64,000 nucleotides of DNA from an uncultured Acetatifactor sp. Lineage in GTDB: Bacteria > Bacillota > Clostridia > Lachnospirales > Lachnospiraceae. The translations under genes were made by a program, and so were the position numbers. Positions within the stretch are counted from its first letter, which is position 1, and the number at the start of each line of letters is the position of its first letter. The stretch is from positions 1 to 64,000 of the forward strand of contig CAJUAB010000022.1 in the NCBI GenBank assembly GCA_910583845.1. Reading direction: 5' to 3'. Below are positions 8,819-17,274 of the stretch, one piece after another. Below the pieces are notes generated by a model, which made no database searches, had not been told where the DNA came from, and saw nothing but the letters and a program-made list of their open reading frames with translations.

Positions 8819-9694
8819 ATGAGAGGTAAAACGGATACAGGCCAAACAGGCGGTTATCAGGTTCTGGATAAACTGGGAGAGGGAGCCACGGCGCAGGTCT
8901 ATCTTGTGAGGAGTCCGGATGACAGAAAGATGTACGCGCTGAAGTACAGTCCGCATACCGACAGACTGATGGCGGAGTCGGCCATTCTGGGGCGCTTACA
9001 TCACCCCTGCTTTCCCTGCCGGACAGCAGACGGAAGGACGGCGGAGGGCGCTTATCTGGTCATGGAGTACATTCCGGGGATTACGCTGCAACAGCTGATG
9101 GAGCAGTATCCGGCGGGGATGCCGGAACGGATGGCGGCGGGGATCGGGCTGGATGTGGCGGCAGGGATTGCCTGGATGCACCGCTGCCAGCCTGCGCTTA
9201 TATACCGGGATATGAAGGCGGCCAATGTGATGATTACCCCTGAGGGCAGGGCCCGCCTGGTGGATCTGGGAGCGGCGGTATGCGGGGTGGGCGCTCAGGA
9301 GAAAAGCTGCCGCGCGGGGACCCATGGGTACAGCGCTCCCGAGCAGTTCTGGGAGGGCGTGAAAGTCACACCGGCCTGTGACGTATATGGCCTGGGAAAA
9401 CTGCTGGCGTTTATGCTCACCGGACAGGACCCGGCAAAGCCGCCTTATGATACCATGGAATACTGCCGCAGACATTGCGGGATCAGGAGGCCCTTTCAGC
9501 AGCTGCTTGTCAAGTGCCTGCAGCCGGACCCCCAGCTGCGTTATCCCGACGCGTCCTTTTTGCTGCCGCTTCTCGAAGGACTAAAGACGGGAAAGAAGCA
9601 TATCGGAGACAGAAAACACTCAAAAAAGAGAAACAGGATCACCTGCCGCTACATAAAATGTATTTGGATGAGCGAATATGAAAGAATATTTTGA
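8819..9694 (+). CDS. Hanks-type serine/threonine protein kinase, soluble
   Basis: 291 aa. The ATG at 8819 follows GGGAGG at good spacing; upstream in-frame ATGs extend into sequence unlike a kinase. Motifs in order are the glycine loop GEGATAQVYLV, the ATP lysine in YALKYS, the catalytic loop YRDMKAANVMI, LVDLGAA in place of DFG, and the activation-segment GTHGYSAPEQF. It has no PASTA repeats and no membrane segment, unlike PrkC/Stk1, so it is a short cytosolic kinase. The upstream gene may encode its partner. Its stop codon overlaps the promoter of apt. Confidence 0.88.
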   Translation: MRGKTDTGQTGGYQVLDKLGEGATAQVYLVRSPDDRKMYALKYSPHTDRLMAESAILGRLHHPCFPCRTADGRTAEGAYLVMEYIPGITLQQLMEQYPAGMPERMAAGIGLDVAAGIAWMHRCQPALIYRDMKAANVMITPEGRARLVDLGAAVCGVGAQEKSCRAGTHGYSAPEQFWEGVKVTPACDVYGLGKLLAFMLTGQDPAKPPYDTMEYCRRHCGIRRPFQQLLVKCLQPDPQLRYPDASFLLPLLEGLKTGKKHIGDRKHSKKRNRITCRYIKCIWMSEYERIF

Positions 9695-9719
9695 CTTTCC
9701 TCACAAATAATACTATAAT
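9691..9719 (+). promoter_or_regulatory. Sigma-A promoter for apt-relA-MBL-hemZ
   Basis: TTGACT (9691-9696), a 17-bp spacer and a perfect TATAAT (9714-9719). The -35 box overlaps the kinase stop codon. It lies 71 bp before the apt start. Confidence 0.75.
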
Positions 9720-9789
9720 AGGAACAAATTGTTGATAAGGCCGCTTTTTGTCGGCAGGGCAAACGCGGAACCGAATGGGAGGGCGCAAG

Positions 9790-10314
9790 ATGAAAGCATT
9801 GGAAGAGTATGTGAGAAGCATTCCGGATTTTCCGGAGGAAGGTATTATTTTCAGGGATGTGACCAGCGTGTTGCAGGACGCGGACGGGCTGCATCTGGCC
9901 ATTGATACCATGCAGGAAAAAGTCAAAGATCTGGAGTTTGATGTGGTGGCGGGGCCGGAGTCCAGAGGGTTTATCTTTGGTACGCCCATTGCCTACAATA
10001 ATCACAAGCCCTTTGTGCTGATCAGGAAGAAGGGAAAACTGCCCTGTGAGACAGTGGAGAGAAGTTATGACCTGGAATACGGCCAGGCCACCATCGAGAT
10101 GCACAAGGACAGTATCAGACCCGGACAGAGGGTTCTGGTGGTGGATGACCTGATCGCCACAGGCGGCACCACGGAGGCCATGATCAAGCTGATTGAGAGC
10201 CTGGGCGGAGTAGTGGTGGGCGTGGTGGTTCTGATGGAGCTGGCCGGACTCAAGGGCCGGGAGAGGATCAAGGACTACCGGCTGGATGCCGCAATTGTCT
10301 ATCCCGGCAATTAA
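9790..10314 (+). CDS. apt: Adenine phosphoribosyltransferase
   Basis: 174 aa, the usual length. It salvages adenine with PRPP to AMP. The PRPP-binding motif VLVVDDLIATGGTTEAMI is complete, and GPESRGFIFG and the IRKKGKLP hood loop are typical of Apt. The ATG at 9790 matches the family start (MKALEEYVRSIPDFPEEGI) and has GGGAGGGCG before it. It is placed directly before relA, as in many Firmicutes, which links purine salvage with (p)ppGpp metabolism. Confidence 0.96.
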   Translation: MKALEEYVRSIPDFPEEGIIFRDVTSVLQDADGLHLAIDTMQEKVKDLEFDVVAGPESRGFIFGTPIAYNNHKPFVLIRKKGKLPCETVERSYDLEYGQATIEMHKDSIRPGQRVLVVDDLIATGGTTEAMIKLIESLGGVVVGVVVLMELAGLKGRERIKDYRLDAAIVYPGN

Positions 10315-10414
10315 GCAGGTGTTTTCCGGGACAATCCAAAGACTCTGCGATACATGGGTACAGGAAAGTCTTGCCGGCAGCGGAATATCAGATAGCAAGA
10401 GGGCAGTACATATT

Positions 10415-10438
10415 CCCGCAGGGTTGGGGGCCTGCGGG
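10415..10438 (+). promoter_or_regulatory. Hairpin in the relA leader
   Basis: Perfect 8-bp dyad CCCGCAGG/CCTGCGGG with an 8-base G-rich loop, 31 bases before the relA start. It has no T-run, so it is not a standard terminator. It may affect mRNA stability or ribosome access. Confidence 0.5.
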
Positions 10439-10469
10439 GACTGGGGGTTGCAGAAAGGTAACAGGCGTT

Positions 10470-12776
10470 ATGAAAGAAGAAAAAGATGTGATATTTGACG
10501 ATGCCAGAGTGGGCGAATTAGCAGAATTTGCATCTCCTGAACAATTGTATCAGGATCTTATTTCCTGCGTCAAAAAATACCATCCCAGCGATGATATTTC
10601 CATGATTGAGAAGGCGTACCGGGTGGCCAGCCAGGCCCACAGGGATCAGCTGCGCAAGTCAGGGGAACCTTACATTATCCATCCGCTGAACGTGGCGATC
10701 ATCCTGGCGGATCTGGAGCTGGATAAGGAGACGATCGTAGCGGGTATCCTACACGATGTGGTGGAGGATACCATCATGACGGAGGAGGATATGGTCCGGG
10801 AATTTGGCGAGGATGTGGCGCTGCTTGTGGACGGCGTGACCAAGCTGGAGAAGATTCCCCTGTCAGGTACGGGCGACCCCACGGATACCAAGCTGGAGAT
10901 GCAGGCGGAGAACCTGCGGAAGATGTTTCTGGCCATGGCCAAGGATATCCGGGTTATCATGATCAAGCTGGCGGACCGCCTGCACAATATGCGAACGTTG
11001 AAATACCAGAAACCGGAGAGCCAGGTCCGCATTGCCAGGGAGACCAGGGAAATCTACTCTCCCATTGCCCAGAGGCTGGGCATCTCCAAGATCAAGATTG
11101 AGCTGGACGATTTGTCCATGAAATATCTGGAGCCGGAGGTGTACTATGATCTGGTGGATAAGATTGCCGTGCGCAAGAGTGTCCGGGAGAAATATATCCA
11201 GAGCATTGTGGATGAGGTAAAGGGATACATTGAGGCCGAGGGCATCCGGGCCCAGGTGGACGGGCGCATCAAGCATTTTTTCAGCATTTATAAAAAGATG
11301 AAGAACCAGAACAAGACGCTGGACCAGATCTATGATCTGTTCGCCGTGCGGATTATTGTGGAATCGGTGAGGGACTGCTATGCGGCGCTGGGGGTAATTC
11401 ATGAGAAATATACGCCCATTCCCGGGCGGTTCAAGGATTATATAGCCATGCCCAAGGCCAATATGTATCAGTCCCTGCATACCACTTTAATCGGCAGCAA
11501 CGGGCAGCCCTTTGAAATCCAGATCCGCACTTTTGAGATGCACAAGGCGGCGGAGTACGGCATTGCGGCGCACTGGAAATACAAGGAGGCTTCCGACGGC
11601 AGAAAGGTGGAGGGCCAGGAGGAGGAAAAGCTGGTATGGCTGCGGCAGATTCTGGAGTGGCAGCGAGACATGTCGGACAACCGGGAGTTTATGAATCTGC
11701 TCAAAAACGACCTGGACCTGTTCTCCGACAATGTATATTGTTTTACCCCCACAGGGGAGGTCAAAAATCTTCCGGCGGGCTCCACGCCCATAGATTTTGC
11801 CTACAATATCCATTCGGCGGTGGGCAACAAGATGGTGGGGGCCAGGGTCAACGGCAAGCTGGTGACGATAGACTACGAGATCAAGAACGGGGACAGAATC
11901 GAGATCATCACCTCCCAGAATTCCAAAGGCCCCAGCCGGGACTGGCTGAACGTGGTCAAGAGCACCCAGGCAAAGAACAAAATCAATCAGTGGTTCAAGA
12001 ACGAGCTAAAGGAAGATAATATCATAAAGGGCAAGGAACTTCTCTGCGGTTACTGCAAGTCCAAGGGCATCAATATGCCCGATCTGGTGAAGAATGTGTA
12101 TATGGAGGCCATTATGCGCAAATATGGCTTCCGCGACTGGGATTCCGTGCTGGCGGCCATCGGCCACGGCGCCCTGAAAGAGGGACAGATCATCAACAAG
12201 ATGCAGGAACTCTATGACAGGGACCATCGGAAGGAGATGACCAACGAGGAAGTCCTGCAGACGATCGTGGAGAACGGCGCTATGATGATGCGTCCCGGCA
12301 GTGGCCGTTCCAGAAGCGGCATTGTGGTAAAGGGGATTGCGGATTTGTCCGTGCGTTTTTCCAAGTGCTGTTCCCCTGTGCCGGGGGATGAGATCGTGGG
12401 TTTTGTGACCCGGGGCCGGGGCATTTCCATTCACCGCACGGATTGCGTGAATATGCTGAGCCTGCCGGAGATGGAACGGGCCAGACTCATTGACGCGGAG
12501 TGGCAGACCGGCGGCGGGGACGGAGAGCAGGAGGGCAAATATATGGCTGAGATCCGTATTTTTGCCAACAACCGCAATGGCCTGCTGGCAGATATCTCCA
12601 AGGCTCTGACGGAGAAAAATATTGATATCCTGGCTATGAATACCAAGATCAGCAAGCAGGGGCAGGCCACTTTACAGACATCCTTTGAGATCTCCGGCAG
12701 AGAGGAACTGAACCGGGTCATTGACAAGATCCGCAATATAGAGAGTGTCATCGACATAGAAAGGACAACGGGCTGA
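10470..12776 (+). CDS. relA: Bifunctional (p)ppGpp synthetase/hydrolase, RelA/SpoT family
   Basis: 768 aa. Domains in order are the HD hydrolase (about 45-200, with GEPYIIHPLNVAIIL, HDVVEDT and KLADRLHNMRTL), the synthetase (about 240-370, with GRIKHFFSIYKKMKNQ and YQSLHTT), TGS (about 405-465, with FTPTGEVKNLPAGSTPIDFAY), a helical/zinc-finger region (FSKCCSPVPGDEIVGFVTRG) and a C-terminal ACT domain. The hydrolase motifs look intact, so it should both make and degrade (p)ppGpp, like RelA of Bacillus. The ATG at 10470 is chosen at the start of conserved sequence after AAAGGT. Confidence 0.95.
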   Translation: MKEEKDVIFDDARVGELAEFASPEQLYQDLISCVKKYHPSDDISMIEKAYRVASQAHRDQLRKSGEPYIIHPLNVAIILADLELDKETIVAGILHDVVEDTIMTEEDMVREFGEDVALLVDGVTKLEKIPLSGTGDPTDTKLEMQAENLRKMFLAMAKDIRVIMIKLADRLHNMRTLKYQKPESQVRIARETREIYSPIAQRLGISKIKIELDDLSMKYLEPEVYYDLVDKIAVRKSVREKYIQSIVDEVKGYIEAEGIRAQVDGRIKHFFSIYKKMKNQNKTLDQIYDLFAVRIIVESVRDCYAALGVIHEKYTPIPGRFKDYIAMPKANMYQSLHTTLIGSNGQPFEIQIRTFEMHKAAEYGIAAHWKYKEASDGRKVEGQEEEKLVWLRQILEWQRDMSDNREFMNLLKNDLDLFSDNVYCFTPTGEVKNLPAGSTPIDFAYNIHSAVGNKMVGARVNGKLVTIDYEIKNGDRIEIITSQNSKGPSRDWLNVVKSTQAKNKINQWFKNELKEDNIIKGKELLCGYCKSKGINMPDLVKNVYMEAIMRKYGFRDWDSVLAAIGHGALKEGQIINKMQELYDRDHRKEMTNEEVLQTIVENGAMMMRPGSGRSRSGIVVKGIADLSVRFSKCCSPVPGDEIVGFVTRGRGISIHRTDCVNMLSLPEMERARLIDAEWQTGGGDGEQEGKYMAEIRIFANNRNGLLADISKALTEKNIDILAMNTKISKQGQATLQTSFEISGREELNRVIDKIRNIESVIDIERTTG

Positions 12777-13408
12777 TGGCTGAGACAAAAATCGGAAGAA
12801 TGGTGCTGGGATCTTACCAGACAAACTGCTATTTTATTTATCAGGAAGAAAAGAAACACGCGATCGTGGTGGACCCGGCGGATCAGGGGAAAAAGATTTT
12901 TGAGGCCCTGAGGCGCAACGGCATTACCGTGGATGCTATTCTGCTGACCCATGGACATTTTGACCATATATGGGGCACCGGGGAACTGCGGGAGGCCGCC
13001 GGGGTGAAGCTGTACGCGCTGGACGCGGAGAAGACCGTGTGTGAGGACGCGCATAACAATGTGTCGGAAATGACGGGCCGTCCCTGCACGGTGGAGGCGG
13101 ACGAGTATCTGAGAGACGGGCAGGAACTGACGCTGGCGGACAGTCGTTTTCGTGTCATCGCCACACCGGGGCATACCATCGGCAGCTGCTGTTACTATTT
13201 CCCGGAGGCGGGATTTCTGGTCAGCGGGGACACTCTGTTTGCGGAGTCCGTGGGCCGGACGGATTTCCCCACCGGCAGCATGAGCAGTCTTGTGCGTTCC
13301 ATCAAAGAAAAATTGTATGTGCTGCCCGGAGAAACAAGGGTATATCCGGGACACGGGGACAGTACCACCATAGAACACGAGATGCAGTATAATCCCTTTA
13401 CCGCGTAG
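12776..13408 (+). CDS. MBL-fold metallo-hydrolase, YcbL/glyoxalase II-like
   Basis: 210 aa. The zinc motif THGHFDHIWG is complete, and the later ligands are seen in TPGHTIGS, VSGDTLF and YPGHGDSTTIEHE. The family includes glyoxalase II-like thioesterases acting on small acyl-thiols; the substrate is open. Its ATG overlaps the relA stop by one base (TGATG), so it is translationally coupled to relA. This neighbourhood recurs in Clostridia. Confidence 0.85.
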   Translation: MAETKIGRMVLGSYQTNCYFIYQEEKKHAIVVDPADQGKKIFEALRRNGITVDAILLTHGHFDHIWGTGELREAAGVKLYALDAEKTVCEDAHNNVSEMTGRPCTVEADEYLRDGQELTLADSRFRVIATPGHTIGSCCYYFPEAGFLVSGDTLFAESVGRTDFPTGSMSSLVRSIKEKLYVLPGETRVYPGHGDSTTIEHEMQYNPFTA

Positions 13409-13499
13409 GGTGTGCGGAAGAAGGATCAACAGGAAATTATAACGAAAAACGGGCCGCGGGGGGATAACAGAGCGGCGGGCAGAGGGTCGGGAGGGGCAA

Positions 13500-14936
13500 A
13501 TGCTGGCAGTCAGGCTGAATCAGGAACATTATGAATATGATATACAGGCGCTGTTGAAGTCCTTCTACCCCGGGGAGCCGCTGCGGATTATCACTCCGGC
13601 CAGCCGGGATCAGGAGATACGGGAAGGAGAACAGGAGTGGAGCTTGTGGATCGAGGAACCTGCGGCGCGGATGCAGCTGGCGGGAAGAGAGATACATTGG
13701 CTGCATGAGGAGAAGGAGGGGGCTTTCAAGGACTGCTTCAAGCGTTTCTTCTATCGTCTGCTGGCGGAAAATACGGGCAGGGAGCTTCCCTGGGGGAATC
13801 TGACCGGTATCCGCCCGACCAAGCTGGCTTATGCCATGCTGGAAGAGGGAAAGCAGGATCAGGAGATGATCCGGGAACTTGGACGCACCCATTATGTGAG
13901 CCGTGAGAAAGCCGAACTGAGCATCGAGATTGCCCGCCGGGAGAGAGAGCTTCTGGCAGGGATTCATTACCGGGGAGGGTACAGCCTGTATATCGGGATT
14001 CCCTTCTGCCCCAGCACCTGTCTGTACTGTTCTTTTACCTCCTTTCCCATAGCGGCCTGCCGGCAGCGTGTGGATCAGTACATAGATTGTGTGATCCGGG
14101 AGATGGAGTATGTTTCGCAGTGTTATGGGGATAAGATTCTGGATACGGTCTACATTGGCGGCGGGACGCCCACCACGCTGGAGCCGGAGCAGCTGGACAG
14201 GCTGCTGGGGAGTCTGAAAGCATTGTTTGACTTCTCCACGGTGCAGGAGTTTACAGTGGAGGCCGGCCGGGCGGACAGCATCACCCGGGAGAAGCTCATG
14301 GTACTTCGCCGTCATGGGGTGGGCCGGATCTCCGTGAATCCTCAGACCATGAAGCAGGAGACCCTGGATATCATCGGGCGGAAAGCCACGGTGGAGCAGG
14401 TGCTGGAGGCATACCGGCTGGCGAGAGATACAGGGTTTGACAATATCAATATGGATTTGATTCTGGGACTTCCGGGGGAGACGGAAGAGGATGTGAGGCA
14501 TACCGTGGAGCAGGTGGTGAGCCTGTCTCCCGACAGTCTCACCGTACACTCTCTGGCAATCAAGCGGGCTTCCCGGTTAAACCAGTGGATACAGGAGCAT
14601 GGCATAGAAGCCCTGCGCAATACAGACGAAACCATGAAGATCGCGGCGGCGGGGGCGGAGGTTCTCGGCATGCATCCCTACTACCTCTACCGGCAGAAGA
14701 ATATGTCCGGGAATTTCGAGAACGTGGGCTATGCCAGAGAGGGAAAGTACGGTTTGTACAATATTCTGATTATGGAAGAGGTGCAGACCATCGTGGCCCT
14801 GGGGGCAGGCTCCATCACCAAGCGGGTGTATCCGGACGGGCGGATTGAGCGGTGCGAGAATGTGAAGGAAGTTGCCCAATATATCGAGAGAATCGAGGAA
14901 ATGATAGAAAGAAAGCGTGTATTATTCACTGACTGA
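13500..14936 (+). CDS. hemZ: Oxygen-independent coproporphyrinogen dehydrogenase HemZ (radical SAM)
   Basis: 478 aa. The radical-SAM cluster motif is FCPSTCLYCSF (CxxxCxxC); YIGGGTPTTLEPEQ, FTVEAGRADS and RISVNPQTM follow, as in HemN/HemZ-type enzymes. HemZ has a long N-terminal region before the SAM barrel, as here (the barrel begins near residue 160). The ATG at 13500 has GGGAGG upstream. The last ten or so codons appear to be supplied by an integrated element: the coding sequence around 14881-14908 recurs at 24472-24499, followed by an alternative ending (ERKKNLLWE in place of ERKRVLFTD). Confidence 0.92.
   Translation: MLAVRLNQEHYEYDIQALLKSFYPGEPLRIITPASRDQEIREGEQEWSLWIEEPAARMQLAGREIHWLHEEKEGAFKDCFKRFFYRLLAENTGRELPWGNLTGIRPTKLAYAMLEEGKQDQEMIRELGRTHYVSREKAELSIEIARRERELLAGIHYRGGYSLYIGIPFCPSTCLYCSFTSFPIAACRQRVDQYIDCVIREMEYVSQCYGDKILDTVYIGGGTPTTLEPEQLDRLLGSLKALFDFSTVQEFTVEAGRADSITREKLMVLRRHGVGRISVNPQTMKQETLDIIGRKATVEQVLEAYRLARDTGFDNINMDLILGLPGETEEDVRHTVEQVVSLSPDSLTVHSLAIKRASRLNQWIQEHGIEALRNTDETMKIAAAGAEVLGMHPYYLYRQKNMSGNFENVGYAREGKYGLYNILIMEEVQTIVALGAGSITKRVYPDGRIERCENVKEVAQYIERIEEMIERKRVLFTD
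14881..14908 (+). repeat. Putative attL core in the 3' end of hemZ
   Basis: 28 bases inside hemZ beginning ATATCGAGAGAATCG. They match 24472-24499 at 26 of 28 positions. The two copies bracket the AT-rich Wadjet element. Confidence 0.7.
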
Positions 14937-15112
14937 AATTCAAAATTCAGATAAGAAATATAGGGTATTATGTGGGCTTTGGGTACATCATAATTTTAAA
15001 AAATCCAACAAAAGTCCAACAAATTTTTTGGCAGTGGTACACAATAATACGCCGTAATGCAATTTTTGTCACATAGTCCAACAAAATCTGTGTAAATCTA
15101 CAGATACCTAAG

Positions 15113-15147
15113 GAAGCGTTTTGGGCATAATCGGAACGCTTCTTTTT
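15113..15147 (+). terminator. Intrinsic terminator
   Basis: GAAGCGTT, a 14-base loop, AACGCTTC and five T. It may terminate the hemZ transcript as supplied by the element. Confidence 0.75.
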
Positions 15148-15461
15148 GCGCCATTCAAGCTGGATTTAGTCTTTTGTCAGAATTTGTAAAGCGGTGAGAG
15201 TCCAACAAATTAAAATGCACATTTGGTAACAGTCATTTCATATAGGGATGGGGAGGTGGTGGAAAAATCCGTAGACTTCAAAGATAGGAAAGGGATGGAA
15301 ATAAAAAGTGCAAAGAGTCAAGGCATTAAGATTTCTGAATTGAAGCAGACAGAAATACGCATGTCAGAGAGCAAAAACAAAAAATCCTGGTGTGATGAGT
15401 GTTTAAAATGGTTTTGGGGCTTGTAAATACTCAGAATGGCAATATTAATATGAGACATATT

Positions 15462-15490
15462 AATTTGTGACAACAGTGTTGACACAAATT
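15462..15490. promoter_or_regulatory. 29-bp near-perfect palindrome upstream of the DUF1016 gene
   Basis: Arms AATTTGTGACAAC and GTTGACACAAATT around AGT, with one mismatch. It lies 20 bases before the start codon. The reverse complement of 15781-15809, inside the coding region, matches it at 27 of 29 positions. It could be an operator or a hairpin. Confidence 0.7.
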
Positions 15491-15780
15491 TGAGAGGTGG
15501 TAGATTTTTGTGAAAAATGAAGTATCAGCGGCAGGCAATCTCATTCAGATTATCAGCAAATCGAGGCAGAATGCTCTGAAAAAAGTAAATGAGGAGCTGA
15601 TTCAGATGTACTGGAAGGTAGGAGAATACCTGAGTACAGAATCTATGAAAACATCATTCGGAGATGCTTATATAGATACGGTGGCAGAAGAGATCCAAAA
15701 TGCATTTCCTGGGATTAAGGGATTTAACAGGCGTGGCCTATATCGTATGAAGAAATTTTATGAAACTTATGCAGATGATG

Positions 15781-15809
15781 AATTTGTGGCAACACTGTTG
15801 TCACAAATA
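15781..15809. repeat. Internal copy of the upstream palindrome
   Basis: This coding segment, which specifies part of ATLLSQIS, is itself nearly palindromic (AATTTGTGGCAAC, a short centre, TGTTGTCACAAAT). On the opposite strand it matches 15462-15490 at 27 of 29 bases. Confidence 0.7.
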
Positions 15810-16259
15810 AGCTGGTCCAATCATCTGGCTATCATTTCAAAGGGAAAAACACCTGAAGAACGTCATTTTTATATAACCCTTTGTATAAAAGAAGATTATT
15901 CGGCACGGGAATTGTCCCGTCAGATAGACAGTGGATATTATGAACGATATATGCTGTCTAAGGAAAAACTGCTGCCTGAGCCGATTAAGGGATTGAAAGA
16001 GAATCCGTTTCTGGATTCTTATGTGATGGAATTTCTGGATTTGCCATCTAACTTTAAAGAACCTGATTTAAGAAAAGGCCTGATCAGGAATATGAAAGAT
16101 TTTATTCTGGAGGTTGGCAGGGACTTTATGTTCATTGATGAAGAATTCAAAGTCCAGGTAGGCGGTGAAGATTATAAGATTGACCTGCTTTTCTTTCATC
16201 GGGGATTACAGTGTCTTGTGGCGTTTGAACTGAAAGTTGGTAAATTTATGCCAGAGTAT

Positions 16260-16346
16260 ACATAATATCATTCCGACACTCGGATTCTCATTTTCCTTTT
16301 TCTTCTGACGATCAAGAGCTTCCAGGTAAAAATCCATTTTCGATAT
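16260..16346 (-). other. 87-bp inverted segment within the DUF1016 gene
   Basis: 29 codons that read in the family's frame only on the - strand. Both junctions fall in short AT microhomology (GTATAC on the left, ATATAT on the right), so the exact ends can shift by a few bases. Confidence 0.85.
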
Positions 16347-16567
16347 ATATCTAAAGATGATGAAGTGGTTGAGTACGCTATGAGCAGAACACTGTCTCCA
16401 ATGATGGTTGCAGAATATCAACTCCAATTGCCGGATAAGAATATACTCCAGAAGAAGTTGCAGGAATTGATTAATATGCCTTTATTAGAGGATGACGAAT
16501 AAGTATTGGTGTTTAGAATGCGGCGTGAAGAAATCTTTAACGGCATAAAATGTGAAATGACATTTTA

Positions 16568-16843
16568 ATGTATTGTAGCAAAAAATGGAGAAACAAGTTG
16601 AACAGTAAAGATGCAGAGCCAGAAGTCCCACAGTGGGATTTTGAAAGAAACGTAGCCCAAACTGTGAAATTGCAGATAAAATTACTTTTAAGCTACGTTG
16701 ATAAAACAGTCAAAAACAAAGAAGAAAGACGAAACAGGTACTTGCTTCCATTAAAGTACCTGCTTTTTTATAGGGTTCCTGAACAACGGCGTATGATGAG
16801 TCTGATTCTACTGTATACAGATATCAATAAAGGAAAGTTGTGA
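16568..16843 (+). pseudogene. Fragment resembling the N-terminal domain of a tyrosine integrase
   Basis: 91 codons. The segment around PEVPQWDFERNVAQ and RRNRYLLPLKYLLFYRV resembles, from memory, the core-binding N-terminus of tyrosine recombinases of Lachnospiraceae. The reading frame ends where the rest of the domain should follow, and no catalytic R-H-R-Y part is present. The position next to the element's left end fits an integrase relic. The family assignment is tentative. Confidence 0.35.
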
Positions 16844-16862
16844 ATGAAGTGCATGGTGTTGT

Positions 16863-16905
16863 AAAAGCTGGTTTACAGGAGTAGAGTTCTGGAAGTCAGC
16901 TTTTT
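16863..16905 (+). terminator. Possible terminator after the integrase relic
   Basis: AAAAGCTG and CAGCTTTT arms, a 26-base loop and five T. Confidence 0.45.
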
Positions 16906-16926
16906 ATATAACTTTATGAAATATGA

Positions 16927-16955
16927 TTGTAGAGAAAGTCAGCTTTTGCTATAAT
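16927..16955 (+). promoter_or_regulatory. Putative promoter of the jet operon
   Basis: TTGTAG (16927-16932), 17 bp, TATAAT (16950-16955). It is the only good sigma-A-like promoter between the terminator at 16863-16905 and jetA. It implies a leader of about 310 bases that includes the HTH relic. Confidence 0.5.
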
Positions 16956-17058
16956 ATGGATGTAGCGGTATGCTAGATGAAATCAATCTGCGAGGATATA
17001 ATATTGATAAACTTTCCAGAGAAAGGTAGCAGAACGTACAGCAACAACATTTTGTTAG

Positions 17059-17199
17059 TCTGGAAAGATACCAAGTGCTGTAAATGATGGAAAAAGCTGG
17101 CAGATTCCGGATAATGCAGAAAGGCCCATTGATGGTCGAGTTTCATTAGGGAAGTATATTAAGGAAACTGTAGGTGGATATCTGAAAACACCGAATTAG
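17059..17199 (+). pseudogene. HTH-protein fragment
   Basis: An open stretch after a TAG reads SGKIPSAVNDGKSWQIPDN, continues AERPIDGRVSLGKYIK and ends at a TAG. This matches the second half of the small MerR/excisionase-like HTH proteins common in Clostridial mobile elements (GxIPGAxKxGxxWxIPxxAxKPxDGR). The first HTH half is missing or scrambled just upstream. Confidence 0.5.
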
Positions 17200-17274
17200 G
17201 AATTGCAGGCAGATGGGGCATATTTATGTGAGGTGTGTTGCTACAGTCTATAAGAACGTTTGAAGGAGGTACAG

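Larger units (their letters stand above)
14937..15509. other. AT-rich element left end with four TCCAACAAA motifs
   Basis: TCCAACAAA occurs at 15004, 15015, 15077 and 15201, all on the + strand, close to attL. They may be arm-type integrase binding sites or remnants of them. A terminator lies at 15113-15147 and a long dyad at 15462-15490. A TTG-started frame of 67 codons (15223-15426) ends in KSWCDECLKWFWGL. It has no recognisable family and no good ribosome site, so I do not call it a gene. Confidence 0.5.
15510..16502 (+). pseudogene. DUF1016 (YhcG-type) PD-(D/E)XK nuclease gene interrupted by an 87-bp inversion
   Basis: The GTG at 15510 follows GAGAGGTGG. The N-terminal DUF1016 helical domain (with ATLLSQISWSNHLAI) and the PD-(D/E)XK core (YKIDLLFFHR, then VAFELKVGKF) read normally, but the frame stops at 16265 after PEYT. 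The bases 16260-16346, read on the - strand, encode the missing family segment (KMDFYLEALDRQ, then ENENPSVGMILC). After 16346 the + strand resumes with SKDDEVVEYAMSR and ends LINMPLLEDDE. Turning the 87 bases over restores one 330-aa frame to the TAA at 16500-16502. As it stands the product is 251 aa and lacks the C-terminal third of the nuclease domain. YhcG proteins occur with restriction and other defence genes. Confidence 0.85.

Noticed and set aside
15223..15426. 67-codon gene in the left end of the element
   Set aside because: TTG start, no ribosome site, no recognisable family. It may be a relic.
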